Shown: positions 41,701 through 49,784 of the stretch, in pieces
How positions within the stretch are numbered: position 1 is the first letter of the stretch
How the letters are laid out: the number at the start of each line of letters is the position of its first letter
DNA from: DASYDU01 sp050248495
Lineage (GTDB): Bacteria > Planctomycetota > Planctomycetia > Pirellulales > Lacipirellulaceae
Length of the DNA stretch: 64,000 nucleotides
Reading direction: 5' to 3'
Assembly: GCA_050248495.1 (NCBI GenBank)
Contig: JBFWSG010000001.1
Location: forward strand, 1-64,000
Program-made: the position numbers and the translations under genes
The notes under the pieces: model-generated
Databases searched by the model: none
What the model was told of the DNA's origin: nothing
Seen by the model: the letters and a program-made list of their open reading frames with translations, nothing else

Positions 41701-42160
41701 ATTCTCCGATGTCAGCGTGCTCCCCACGCCCGTCTTCCTGTACGGCATGCTTCCGGCCGAGGAGTTTGCTGTCGACATCGAGCCCGGCAAGACTCTGATC
41801 ATCAAGTTCCTCACCGTCGGCGAAGCGCGGCCGGATGGCACGCGGAGCGTGTTCTTCGAGCTCAATGGCCAGCCGCGCGAAGTCACCGTCATCGACCACT
41901 CGTTGCAGAGCGTCGATGTGGGCCGCCTCAAGGCTGACCCCAAAAACCCCAAGCAAATCGGCGCGATGTTTCCGGGCCTCGTGATCATGGTCGCAGTGAA
42001 ACCGGGCGACCAGGTCGCGGTGGGACAGAAACTAGCCATGCTCGAAGCGATGAAAATGGAAGCCACCATCACTGCGGAGACTGCCGGGGAGGTCGCCGAC
42101 ATGCACGTCGTCCCCGGCACCCAAGTTGAAACCGGCGACCTCCTGTTCACGCTATCGTGA
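38717..42160 (+). CDS. pyc: Pyruvate carboxylase
   Basis: 1147 residues, the single-chain form. Biotin carboxylase (about 1-455): RRLLIANRSEIAIRVSRSA, HPGYGFLSENADFA, KAAHGGGGRGMRVV and FIEVNPRIQVEHTITEEVTG. Carboxyltransferase (about 540-810) with WTDTTMRDAHQSLLATR and the lysine/His region HFHTHDTGGVQAA. The PYC/OADA domain follows, and the C-terminal biotinyl domain carries the attachment Lys1113 in LEAMKMEATI. It makes oxaloacetate from pyruvate, bicarbonate and ATP and refills the TCA cycle; acetyl-CoA often activates it. It is a monocistronic gene with a near-consensus TATACT 80 nt upstream. Confidence 0.97.
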   Translation: MKPIRRLLIANRSEIAIRVSRSAHELGIRTVAIYSYEDRYALHRFKADEAYLVGEGGRPLQAYMKFDDIVALAVEREIDAIHPGYGFLSENADFAQACRDAGITFVGPRTELLQKLGDKIAARAVAKQVGVPVLGGSDTPIASVADGLETAEALKFPVILKAAHGGGGRGMRVVEQAKEFADAFDTARRESQSAFGSDEIFVEKFISRARHIEVQLLGDSHGNLVHLWERDCSVQRRHQKVVEIAPAPNLSGEVRQKICDAALAIGRAVRYDNAGTVEFLVDADTNELYFIEVNPRIQVEHTITEEVTGVDIVRSQLLIAQGERLDGPLIGLPAQDQIATQGFAIQCRVTTEDPSNKFMPDHGRLTAYRSPGGMGIRLDAGTAFSGAVVTPFYDSLLVKVTCWGRNFLEAVGRTERCLQEFRIRGVKTNIPFLIGLVHNPTFLAGNCTTRFIDSTPELFEFTPRRDRATKLLQYIGEVIVNGQASVKDAPRASRRVPAQVPTFDTSAPLPEGTRDRFKKLGVEKFCAWVREQKPLLWTDTTMRDAHQSLLATRVRTYDLLAIADVYARNCAGLFSLEMWGGATFDTSMRFLKESPWQRLEQLRERIPNILFQMLLRASSAMGYANYPDNVVRECVRQSAAAGIDVFRIFDALNWTPNMRVAMEATIEAGGICEAAICYTGDILDPHRPKYNLNYYVKLARELKSLGAHILAIKDMAGLCKPHAAAKLVKALREETGLPIHFHTHDTGGVQAAAILNAAQADLDIADAALASMSGGTSQPNLNTLVEALRNTPREGSLNGAVLDAISEYWREAREFYTPFESPVLAAGSDLYQHEMPGGQYTNLFQQATALGLSSRWPEVCRIYADCNQLLGDIVKVTPTSKAVGDMALFLVANDLSAADVMKGDREIAFPRSVLDLLGGRMGQVDGGFPPAVRDRILRREKPLEGRPGESIPPADLVATRAKVAKMVEGEATDQDVVSYLMYPQVFEQLADHQRQFSDVSVLPTPVFLYGMLPAEEFAVDIEPGKTLIIKFLTVGEARPDGTRSVFFELNGQPREVTVIDHSLQSVDVGRLKADPKNPKQIGAMFPGLVIMVAVKPGDQVAVGQKLAMLEAMKMEATITAETAGEVADMHVVPGTQVETGDLLFTLS

Positions 42161-42266
42161 AACCGCCAGCCCCCCCTGCCACTGCGCTCACCCGTCGCCG
42201 CCACCCTAAACCACCGACGGACTAGTCGCTTCAGCGACCAGTGTTCAGCCTCCACCGCCGACTCAC

Positions 42267-42896
42267 CTACCCAGCGGCCCTTCGACCAAAATACTGAAAC
42301 GCCCGCGAAGAATTATTGTTCATCGTCTGAACGATAAATTCCTCGTGGTGCAGTTGTTCAAACGGCGCAAACAGGCGGCGAATCCAATCCTCATCGTGAT
42401 GGCGCATGACCCCTCCGTCCTCCAACTGGAAAACTCCTCGCACGCCGAATTGGTTTTCAAAGCGGTCGTACCTCGCCACGTTCCTCGCATCGCTGTTGAG
42501 ATACAGATCGCTGACGTAGAGGAGTCCGCCGGGCCGCAGCAGGCGTTGACACTCCGCCAGCAGTCTCGTCTGATCGTCGTCACTCGGAATGCAGGTAAGG
42601 ACCGCAAAGAGCAGGATGGCGTCAACGCTGAGTGCCGGCTCATTGAGGTCCGTAATTTGCCGAAACTCCAGCTGCGGATGCTCACGTTTCGCCCGGGCGA
42701 TCATTCGCGCCGACGCATCGACCCCCAGCAGATTGGCGTAGCCCGCGCCATGCAGCTCGGCCAGGATGCGACCGTATCCGCAGCCCCAGTCGACGATCTG
42801 CTCCTCGAGACCGACCAGCGACCGAAACACACCGAGATTCAACGGATGGTTGAACACCTTGCTATCGGCGACTTGATCCCAATATTCGCTCTGCAA
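42267..42896 (-). CDS. Class I SAM-dependent methyltransferase
   Basis: 209 residues with the Rossmann motifs IVDWGCGYGRILAELHGAG (SAM loop), NLLGVDASARMIARAK and ILLFAVLTCIPSDDDQTRLL, then LLRPGGLLYVSDLYLNSD. This is the methyltransferase 11/25-type core with no extra domain, and its substrate is unknown. The TTG start at 42896 is supported by a strong GGAGGA site 8 nt upstream (plus-strand 42903-42908). No neighbour points to a pathway. Confidence 0.85.
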   Translation of the reverse strand: MQSEYWDQVADSKVFNHPLNLGVFRSLVGLEEQIVDWGCGYGRILAELHGAGYANLLGVDASARMIARAKREHPQLEFRQITDLNEPALSVDAILLFAVLTCIPSDDDQTRLLAECQRLLRPGGLLYVSDLYLNSDARNVARYDRFENQFGVRGVFQLEDGGVMRHHDEDWIRRLFAPFEQLHHEEFIVQTMNNNSSRAFQYFGRRAAG

Positions 42897-43150
42897 GGTG
42901 GCGTCCTCCGGAAGCGGGCGTCGTGGATTACAGACCGAAGTCTAACCTCGCTCCAAGGCAACGACAATTTGCGATACCGGCGACGCTCAGGCCGCCGAAA
43001 GTAACCCCGGGCATGCTCAGGGGTGCCCAAAAATCGCCGTTCAGCAATTGGCGGTTTACAACGGGCTGGCCATGTTCCTATGGTGAACGACATTGGCAAT
43101 CCATGAATTTACTGGTTGCCAGAATCGTGAAACACTAGTGGTGGCGAATC

Positions 43151-43765
43151 ATGACCGAACCCATCGAATGGAATGAGCGTTACCGTGACGGCAATCTGCC
43201 GTGGGACACCGGCCGGCCGTCGTCGGAATTGCAGCGTGTGCTCGGCGAGCACTCGATCACGCCCTGCCGCGCCCTCGACATCGGCTGCGGCACGGGAACT
43301 AACTCGGTCTGGCTCGCCCAACAGGGCTTCGACGTGACTGGCGTCGACGTCGCGCCGCTCGCCATCGAGCGCGGAAACGAACGAGCCCGCACCGCTGGTG
43401 TGCAGGCAAAATTTTTGGCGGCCGATGTGCTCAACCTGCCAGAAGGCGTCGGCTTATCCGACTTTACGGATCCCTTCAACTTCTTCTTTGATCGCGGCTG
43501 CTACCACGCCGTCCGCTGTGAAGCGCCCGACGCCTACGCCCCCGCCGTCGCCCGGCTACTCGCGCCCGGCGCCCGCGGCCTCGTGCTGGCCGGCAACGCC
43601 CGCGAGCCCCACGACCCCGGACCTCCCGTCGTCACCGAAGATGAAATTCGCGCCGAGCTCGGCCAGGCCTTTCACATCCTCGACCTCCACGAATTCCGCT
43701 TCGACGAAGCCCCCGGCGTGCCGGTCCGCTTCCTCGGCTGGTCCTGCCTGGTCGAAAAACGCTGA
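43151..43765 (+). CDS. Class I SAM-dependent methyltransferase, TPMT-like
   Basis: 204 residues. It begins EWNERYRDGNLPWDTGRPSS, the entry typical of thiopurine-methyltransferase-like and TehB-like proteins, followed by ALDIGCGTGTNSVWLAQQGF, VTGVDVAPLAIE, a FFDRGCYHAV segment and RFLGWSCLVEKR at the end. These enzymes methylate small thiols, selenium or tellurium compounds; the exact substrate is not shown. It is divergent from the other methyltransferase, with a 254-nt spacer that holds no gene. Confidence 0.85.
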   Translation: MTEPIEWNERYRDGNLPWDTGRPSSELQRVLGEHSITPCRALDIGCGTGTNSVWLAQQGFDVTGVDVAPLAIERGNERARTAGVQAKFLAADVLNLPEGVGLSDFTDPFNFFFDRGCYHAVRCEAPDAYAPAVARLLAPGARGLVLAGNAREPHDPGPPVVTEDEIRAELGQAFHILDLHEFRFDEAPGVPVRFLGWSCLVEKR

Positions 43766-43909
43766 CCCATGCACAGCCCACACTACATGCTGCCCGCGTG
43801 CCACGAAGAAGCTCGCGCGGGAGCGCACTCGCCACAGCGGTGGAGACGCGGTAGTATGCGTCGGTTGGTGATTTCGAGCCGGGCGGTGGTTTGCAAGGGA
43901 GGGTCGGCG

Positions 43910-46291
43910 ATGAAACTCGTGCTCTTGGTCGCGGTCTTGCTCTGTGGCGTCGCGGAAGCGGCGGAAACGAATTCGTCGCCTGCGATTGAAAAGGCGCTCG
44001 CGGCGGCCGGCAAAAATGGGTCAGAGCTGCGCCGGGCGCTTGTGGAAGTGCCAGCCGGCGAGCGACCGGGAATGGAGTTCCTCGTCGCCAACATGCCGGA
44101 GCGCGATCTCAAATCGCTCTCGGCAGATTTTCTCTTGGAAAACGTGCACCTGGCCTACGTCGCGTGGCAAGAAGCGCCGTGGCACGACGAGGTTTCCGAG
44201 CAGCTGTTTCTCAACAGTATCCTGCCGTACGCCAACGTCACTGAAGCCCGGGACAATTGGCGCAGTGATTTTCGCCAGCGCTTCTTGCCGCTTGTGAAGG
44301 AAGCAAAGTCGCCGGGCGAGGCGGCGGCGATCTTGAACAACAAAATCTTTGAGATTTTGGACGTGCATTACAACACGAAATGCCGCGCGCCGGATCAGGG
44401 GCCGTTCGAATCGGACAAGACCGGCATGGCGACTTGCACTGGGCTCTCGATTTTGTTGATCGACGCCTGCCGTAGCGTCGGCGTCCCCGCGCGGTTCGTC
44501 GGCATCCCGATGTGGCTCGACGGCAGCGGTAACCACTCCTGGGTCGAGGTCTGGGACAAGGGCGACTGGCACTTCACCGGGGCGGCGGAGCCCAACGGGA
44601 TGGTGCTCGATAAAGGATGGTTCACCGACCGCGCGGCACTCGCACAGCGCGACAAGCGGCGGCACGCGATCTACGCCGTGAGCTTTGAGCGGACGCCGCT
44701 CGCGTTTCCGTTCTATTGGGACCGCGACGCCGTCTATGTGCGGGCGGTGAACGTGACCGATCGCTACACGGCCAGCAAGCAGGAACTTGCCAAGGGCACG
44801 GCCCGGGCGATGTTCCGCGTGCTCGAGAAAGCGGGCGGGTACCGTCGCACTTGCAAACTCGTGGTCAAGGACGCGGCGGGAACCGTCGCCTTCGAGGGAA
44901 AAACGAACGACGAACGTTTCGACATGAACGATCACACGACGGCGGTCCTCAAGCTGGGGCACAAGTACCGCGTCGAGATCGAGGTGCCAAGTGGCGTGCG
45001 CGAGACGACGATCGATTTCACGAGGCCCGATGAGCTCTTCACGTTCGACCTCGCAGCGCTGACAGCGACCGTCGCGCCGGCAAAGGGAGCGGCTGCCCCG
45101 GTGGAGGCGCTGCGGAAATACCTGGCGACGGCACCCGACAAGCGTCCGCCGCTCGCAGAACAGCCGTTTGCGCGGGTCGATCTGAGTCGAGAAGAGAGTC
45201 TCGAAGCGCGCAAGCTCTTGTGGGATGATCACGCGGCGCAGCTTCGAGTCGAACGGGCGGAGGAAATGAAAGAGCGGCGGCTGACGGCGGGCGAGTTCGA
45301 GGTGCCGTTTGCTTACAAGACGTTCGGCGACAAGCCGGCCGGTGGCCACAGCCTCTTCATCTCGCTGCACGGCGGGGGTGAGGCGCCGAAGGAAGTAAAC
45401 GATCGCCAGTGGGAGAATCAAAAGACGCTCTACGAACCGAGCGAAGGAATTTACGTCGCGCCGCGGGCCCCAACCGACAAATGGAACATGTGGCACCAGG
45501 AACACATCGACGGCCTGTTCCGCCGGCTCATCGAAGACTTGGTCGTGTTCGAGGACGTCGATCCGAACCGTGTCTATCTGATGGGCTATTCGGCGGGTGG
45601 CGATGGCGTGTATCAGCTCGCGCCGCGAATGGCGGATAGCTGGGCCGCGGCGGCGATGATGGCCGGCCACCCGAACGACGCTTCGCCGCTCGGATTGCGG
45701 AACATCGGCTTTGCGATCTACGTCGGCGGCAAGGATGATGCGTTTCAACGAAACGCCGTGGCGGGCGAGTGGAAGGCAAAGCTCGACGACTTGCAGGCGG
45801 CCGATCCGGATGGGTATCGCCATCTGGTCGAGATTCCAGCCGACAAGGGCCATTGGATGGATCGGCTCGATGCGGCGGCGGTGCCCTGGATGAGCGAGTT
45901 CGTACGAAATCCGGCGCCGAAGCGGATCGTATGGAAGCAGGATGACGTGCTGCGGCCGAATTTCTATTGGCTCGCAATACCGGAAGATCAGATGCAGGCT
46001 GGTAGCGAAATGACGTCGACTTGTAATGGCCAGACAATTGAGCTGGAGGCGGAAGGCGTCAACAAGCTTACACTGCGGCTCGACGATCGGCTGGTAGATT
46101 TAGATCAGCAAGTGCGGGTGACATCGCGTGGCAAAACGTTGTTCGAGGGGAAGTTGCCGCGGCGGATCGGGACGATGGCGGCGTTGCTTGCCGAGCGGGG
46201 CGATCCGGAGATGATGTTCTGCGCAGAAGTGGACTTGGAACTGCCTGAGAACGGCGCGCCGACGCACGGAGCAAGCTCCGCGGCTAAATAG
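43910..46291 (+). CDS. Secreted transglutaminase-like domain fused to an alpha/beta hydrolase
   Basis: 793 residues. The signal peptide is KLVLLVAVLLCGVAEA. The first half holds a transglutaminase-like fold with Cys176 (GMATCTGLSILLIDACRSVG), GVPARFVGIP and His209 (NHSWVEVWDKG), so the papain-like core is intact; the usual third residue is not clear (WHFTGAAEP instead of a FDPT-like motif). The second half (from about residue 475) is an alpha/beta hydrolase with SLHGGGEAPK, nucleophile Ser in LMGYSAGGDGVY, Asp in YVGGKDD and His in ADKGHWMD. A site AAGGGAGGG lies just before the ATG. The fusion suggests processing of a peptide or ester polymer outside the cytosol. Confidence 0.8.
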   Translation: MKLVLLVAVLLCGVAEAAETNSSPAIEKALAAAGKNGSELRRALVEVPAGERPGMEFLVANMPERDLKSLSADFLLENVHLAYVAWQEAPWHDEVSEQLFLNSILPYANVTEARDNWRSDFRQRFLPLVKEAKSPGEAAAILNNKIFEILDVHYNTKCRAPDQGPFESDKTGMATCTGLSILLIDACRSVGVPARFVGIPMWLDGSGNHSWVEVWDKGDWHFTGAAEPNGMVLDKGWFTDRAALAQRDKRRHAIYAVSFERTPLAFPFYWDRDAVYVRAVNVTDRYTASKQELAKGTARAMFRVLEKAGGYRRTCKLVVKDAAGTVAFEGKTNDERFDMNDHTTAVLKLGHKYRVEIEVPSGVRETTIDFTRPDELFTFDLAALTATVAPAKGAAAPVEALRKYLATAPDKRPPLAEQPFARVDLSREESLEARKLLWDDHAAQLRVERAEEMKERRLTAGEFEVPFAYKTFGDKPAGGHSLFISLHGGGEAPKEVNDRQWENQKTLYEPSEGIYVAPRAPTDKWNMWHQEHIDGLFRRLIEDLVVFEDVDPNRVYLMGYSAGGDGVYQLAPRMADSWAAAAMMAGHPNDASPLGLRNIGFAIYVGGKDDAFQRNAVAGEWKAKLDDLQAADPDGYRHLVEIPADKGHWMDRLDAAAVPWMSEFVRNPAPKRIVWKQDDVLRPNFYWLAIPEDQMQAGSEMTSTCNGQTIELEAEGVNKLTLRLDDRLVDLDQQVRVTSRGKTLFEGKLPRRIGTMAALLAERGDPEMMFCAEVDLELPENGAPTHGASSAAK

Positions 46292-47432
46292 CATCGTGCG
46301 GTTGGGGCCAGTCGGGGTGCGTGAAGCGCCCGTCCTGCAGGATCAATTCGCCGTCGGCGTAGATCGCACCACCGTTTCTCAGGTCGGTGACCAGGTCCCA
46401 GTGGAGGCCGGATTGGTTCGTGTTGCCGGTTTCAGGGTAGCCGGCGCCAACGGCCAGATGAAACGTGCCACCAATCTTCTCGTCGTAGAAGGCGTTGCGG
46501 ACAGAGTCCTTGATTTCGTAGTTCGTTCCGATGGCGATCTCGCCGACGGTGCGAGCGCCGGCATCCTGGTCGAGCAGCTCGATCAAGTGCGCTTCGTTCT
46601 TCGTGGCGCTCGCCTCGATCACCCGGCCATCGCGGAAGGCGAGGCGAATGCCATCCACTTCCTTGCCGGCATAGACGGCGGGAAAACTGAAATTCACGAC
46701 GCCATCGACGCCGCGAGGGCCGGTGAAGATTTCGCCATCCGGAAAATTCTCGCCCGCCGCGCAACTGACCCAGGTTCGGCCGGCGACATCGACCACCAGA
46801 TCCGTTCCGTCGTGCTGGCCATCAATCGCCGGCGCGGTGAAGCGGAGGATTGATTTCTTGGCGAGGAACTCGATCGCCCGCCCGTGCGCGTCGTGGAGCT
46901 TCCGCCAGGCGGCAACTGGGTCGGCCAGGTGCAGCCAGCCCGCGCGAAACACCCAGTCTTCATAGTTGGCGAGCGACATGCCGGCGTCCTGAGCGGAAGC
47001 GTCGCTCGGCAGGTCGGTCAGCACCCACCGCATCTTTCCGTCCGCGGCGCGCTGCATCGACTTGGCCATCAGCTCGCGGCGGGCAGATTGGTTCCGTGCG
47101 ATTCGCTTCGAATCGATCTGGCCAAGATAGCGCGTGTTCGACTGGTAGCGCAGAACCATCAGCACGTCACACGCGGCAAGCCGATGGGCCTCAAAGGGCG
47201 AAACGTGCTGGAGCTGTTCGTCGCTGCCGTGTTTCAGCAGCAGCTCATGAAGACGATCGCTTTTGGGATGGAAGCTCGGGTGCCCGCCGGAGCGGAGCAC
47301 CGCCTCAAACACCGCTTCCACGGCCGGCATCGCGGCAGGATCGGAGACAATCGTCACCAGGTCGCCCGGGCGGACGGGCGCGCAGTGTTCGACGAGCACC
47401 GTGGCAAGTCGGTCGAGACGCGGGTCGCGCAT
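46284..47432 (-). CDS. M29 family metallo-aminopeptidase
   Basis: 382 residues. Family residues are visible in CAAGENFPDGEIFTGP (first Glu ligand), IGTNYEIKD, GTFHLAVGAGYPETGN (His) and SGLHWDLVTDLRNGGAIYAD (His and Asp ligands), matching the two-metal site of thermophilic-type M29 aminopeptidases. It removes N-terminal residues from peptides in the cytosol, usually as a dimer. The ATG at 47432 is where the family sequence starts. Its last 8 nt overlap the end of the convergent transglutaminase-hydrolase gene. Confidence 0.93.
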   Translation of the reverse strand: MRDPRLDRLATVLVEHCAPVRPGDLVTIVSDPAAMPAVEAVFEAVLRSGGHPSFHPKSDRLHELLLKHGSDEQLQHVSPFEAHRLAACDVLMVLRYQSNTRYLGQIDSKRIARNQSARRELMAKSMQRAADGKMRWVLTDLPSDASAQDAGMSLANYEDWVFRAGWLHLADPVAAWRKLHDAHGRAIEFLAKKSILRFTAPAIDGQHDGTDLVVDVAGRTWVSCAAGENFPDGEIFTGPRGVDGVVNFSFPAVYAGKEVDGIRLAFRDGRVIEASATKNEAHLIELLDQDAGARTVGEIAIGTNYEIKDSVRNAFYDEKIGGTFHLAVGAGYPETGNTNQSGLHWDLVTDLRNGGAIYADGELILQDGRFTHPDWPQPHDAI

Positions 47433-47517
47433 GGCCTGGATTCTGTTCTGGAAAGAATGTTGCAAATGCCGGCACGTGCGTCGTGTAAACTAGCAGTTCA
47501 CGCCGGCGGCGAGAAGG

Positions 47518-48126
47518 ATGGTCGTTCTGCGAAGCGAAAGCGCGATGCACGTTTCACACCACCTGGGCCCAATCATGTTGACGATTGGATCGGAACGATT
47601 GGATTTGGTTCCGTTGGGCGCCGCCTTCATCAGGGCGTCGCTCGCGGGAAACCTGCGGGGAGCGGAACGGCTGTTGGGAGTGCCTTTGCCCGACGGCTGG
47701 CCCGATTGCCGGGAGCTGCTCGCGCTGCGGCTGAGTCAAATCGAGGCGGACTCGTCGCTGGAACACTGGCTGCTGCGGGCGATGGTGCTCCGCGCCGAGC
47801 GGGTCGTGGTAGGATTCATCGGTTTTCATGAGGCGCCCGGTCCCGAGCACTACCGCGAAATCGCGCCGGGAGCGGCGGAGTTCGGCTTCCGCGTTTACGA
47901 GCCCTATCGCCGTCGCGGCTTCGCACACGAAGCTTCGCTAGCCCTTATGGAATGGGCCCACCGGCAGCACGGCGTCGAGCGGTTTGTGCTCACCATCAGT
48001 CCCACAAACGCCCCATCGCAGGCGCTGGCTGCCAAGCTGGGCTTCGTGCGCATTGGCTCACACATCGACGACGTGGACGGCCCGGAGGATATCTTGGAAT
48101 ACCTATGGACCAGTGCGAATCACTAA
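47518..48126 (+). CDS. GNAT-family N-acetyltransferase
   Basis: 202 residues from the first ATG; starts at 47545 or 47575 would fit the domain better, which begins LTIGSERLDLVPL. The acetyl-CoA motif A is EPYRRRGFAHEASLALMEWA, followed by VLTISPTNAPSQALAAKLGF, typical of the RimJ/RimL-like acetyltransferase 3 group that modifies protein N-termini or small amines. No ribosome site separates the candidate starts. It converges with the PadR operon. Confidence 0.85.
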   Translation: MVVLRSESAMHVSHHLGPIMLTIGSERLDLVPLGAAFIRASLAGNLRGAERLLGVPLPDGWPDCRELLALRLSQIEADSSLEHWLLRAMVLRAERVVVGFIGFHEAPGPEHYREIAPGAAEFGFRVYEPYRRRGFAHEASLALMEWAHRQHGVERFVLTISPTNAPSQALAAKLGFVRIGSHIDDVDGPEDILEYLWTSANH

Positions 48127-48137
48127 ACTGGGCGCGG

Positions 48138-48776
48138 TTATTGGAGACTCGCTGCGAAGTGCTGCACGACTTGCATATAGACGAATAGGCCGGTCGAGAG
48201 CGCGGGGCCGATGCGCGCGAGCCAGCGGTGGCGCTCACGCCGCACCAGGGCGGCGATGCCCAGCGGAATGCCGGAGAACATGATTGCCAGGCAACCGAGG
48301 ATCGCCAAACCCAGAAGTAGTGGCACCAGTTCGCCGTTGAAAAAGTCGTCGTGCGACGTGAAAGCGTTGCAAGCGGCCGCGGTAAGCCACAACAGCGGCA
48401 GGGCGAAGGTCGGCAGCACGACCGACAGCACTGCACACGAGGAGCCGAGTCGCTTGACGGCGTCGAACGCGCAGCGCGGCCAGGACGTGGTCGCCGGTGG
48501 GAAGAGCGCGGCACGGATACAACCCAGCGCGAAGCACCAGCGAAACGACTCGCCGCGCTCGTGCAAGTGGATCAACTCGGCCATCATGGCGTCGCCCCAT
48601 TCATTGCGCTCCGCGGGCATTTGGCGGATTGCGGCCGCGAGCAGGCGTTCTGGGCCATCGCTGCTCTCGTTATCAAGCTTCGCACGCAGAGAGTTCACCA
48701 GCGCGATCAGCGCGCCGGTGAAGACCATTGGTGCAAACACGAAGACCGTCATCTGCAGCGCGGATAGATGACTCAT
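48138..48776 (-). CDS. PadR-operon membrane protein 2, paralogue of its neighbour
   Basis: 212 residues with about four membrane helices (VFVFAPMVFTGALIALVN, the pair around CAVLSVVLPTFALPLLWL, LLLGLAILGCLAIMFSG, and one near the C-terminus). Residues 40-95 carry LLAAAIRQMPAERNEWGDAM with MAELIHL and FALGCIRAALFPP, a cytosolic motif shared with the gene just upstream. I recall small proteins with the same ERxEWGxAMxAEL phrase beside PadR regulators in other phyla, but know no function for them. It begins 3 nt after its paralogue and is the last gene of the operon. Confidence 0.75.
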   Translation of the reverse strand: MSHLSALQMTVFVFAPMVFTGALIALVNSLRAKLDNESSDGPERLLAAAIRQMPAERNEWGDAMMAELIHLHERGESFRWCFALGCIRAALFPPATTSWPRCAFDAVKRLGSSCAVLSVVLPTFALPLLWLTAAACNAFTSHDDFFNGELVPLLLGLAILGCLAIMFSGIPLGIAALVRRERHRWLARIGPALSTGLFVYMQVVQHFAASLQ

Positions 48777-48779
48777 CTT

Positions 48780-49424
48780 TTAGTCCCCGTTCGGGCCGAC
48801 TGCGAATAGGTACAAGAACATCCACAGATAGCCCGCGAAGACGACCGACAAGATCGGGCCGAGTGCGGTGAGCCACAGGCAACGTTCGCCCCGGTACCAA
48901 CTGGCAAGGCCCAGCGGCAGGCCCGACAACAACAACGCCAGCCCCGTGATCAGGCAGGCGCTCACGAGAGCCGCCGGCATGGCATGACTCGTCGAATCGC
49001 CTAATCCGTGGAAGAGCGAATCCGCAACCACCGCGGTCAAGAACAGGAACGGCAGCGCGAGCGGCGGCAGCCCGACAGCGAGCATTCCACAATACGGCCC
49101 GCGGCTAACAACGTAGCGCGGCGACTCGAGCGGTGCAGCGGTTGAGTGTGGTGGAAAAAGGGAAGCGCGCGCACTGCCGAGCGCAAAGCGAAAACGCGTC
49201 CAAGCGCCCGGGAGATGATTCAGTTCGGCGAGCATCGCCTTGCCCCACTCGGCGCGCTCTGGAGGCATCCCCTCGATGGCCGCGGCCAGCATACCCTCGG
49301 CCGCGCCGAGCGCGCGTTGCATTCGCACTTTTCGCCCAAGGATAGCCAACACGATCGCCATCGTCAAAAGCGGCGGCGCAAAGATGAAGAGCAGCAATGG
49401 CGCGTCGAAGAGCGATTTCATCAC
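48780..49424 (-). CDS. PadR-operon membrane protein 1
   Basis: 214 residues, four predicted membrane helices (LLFIFAPPLLTMAIVLAIL, MLAVGLPPLALPFLFLTAVV, LVSACLITGLALLLSGLPLG and a last one near VVFAGYLWMFLYLF). Its cytosolic motif MLAAAIEGMPPERAEWGKAM with LAELNHL and RFALGSARASLFPP is the counterpart of that in the next gene, so the two arose by tandem duplication. The GTG at 49424 overlaps the PadR stop (GTGA), and an ATG follows at once. Function unknown; a PadR-controlled small permease or sensor is possible. Confidence 0.75.
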   Translation of the reverse strand: MMKSLFDAPLLLFIFAPPLLTMAIVLAILGRKVRMQRALGAAEGMLAAAIEGMPPERAEWGKAMLAELNHLPGAWTRFRFALGSARASLFPPHSTAAPLESPRYVVSRGPYCGMLAVGLPPLALPFLFLTAVVADSLFHGLGDSTSHAMPAALVSACLITGLALLLSGLPLGLASWYRGERCLWLTALGPILSVVFAGYLWMFLYLFAVGPNGD

Positions 49425-49762
49425 GCGCCCTCCATTCGAGGTCGCAGAGCCCGCGACGCCGAACGCGCCACTTGAGACTCGGCCGCCGCGCGCTCCGCGG
49501 CCGCCAGCCCCTTCGCCGCCGCGCGTCCTTCCCCCGTAAGCCGGTACAGATGCCGCGGCGGTCGGCCGGCAGAAACCTCAGTCTCCCACGACGTCTCCAA
49601 CAGTCCGCGATCAGCCAGCCGCATCAAAATCGGGTACATCGAGCCGGCTTTCAAACCGGTCTGCTGCGAGAGGTCGTAGCCATATCGCCACTTGGCTGGG
49701 CTTTCGGACAGGGCTAGCAGAACGGAAACGGTCTGGGCAGAAGGTCGTCGATTTCGTTCCAT
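49421..49762 (-). CDS. PadR-family transcriptional regulator
   Basis: 113 residues with a winged helix: SVLLALSESPAKWRYGYDLS, QQTGLKAGSMYPILMRLADR (recognition helix), GLLETSWE, and RHLYRLTGEGRAAAK before a short dimerisation helix rich in Ala and Glu. PadR proteins usually repress their own operon and a transport or membrane system until a phenolic or drug-like ligand binds. An A/T-rich palindrome TCTATATAGA (49775-49784) lies just upstream of a TAGACT box that ends 6 nt before the ATG. It leads the operon of two membrane proteins. Confidence 0.9.
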   Translation of the reverse strand: MERNRRPSAQTVSVLLALSESPAKWRYGYDLSQQTGLKAGSMYPILMRLADRGLLETSWETEVSAGRPPRHLYRLTGEGRAAAKGLAAAERAAAESQVARSASRALRPRMEGA

Positions 49763-49774
49763 GCCGTAAGTCTA

Positions 49775-49784
49775 TCTATATAGA
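49775..49784 (-). promoter_or_regulatory. Palindrome next to the PadR -10 box, possible auto-operator
   Basis: TCTATATAGA is a perfect 10-bp palindrome adjoining TAGACT (49774-49769 on the minus strand), which ends 6 nt before the PadR ATG. The setting fits self-repression. It is shorter than typical PadR sites, so part of the operator may not be recognised. Confidence 0.4.

Noticed and set aside
44021..45853. 610-codon antisense frame opposite the transglutaminase-hydrolase fusion
   Set aside because: Arg/Val/His-rich composition typical of a shadow; no ribosome site or domain.
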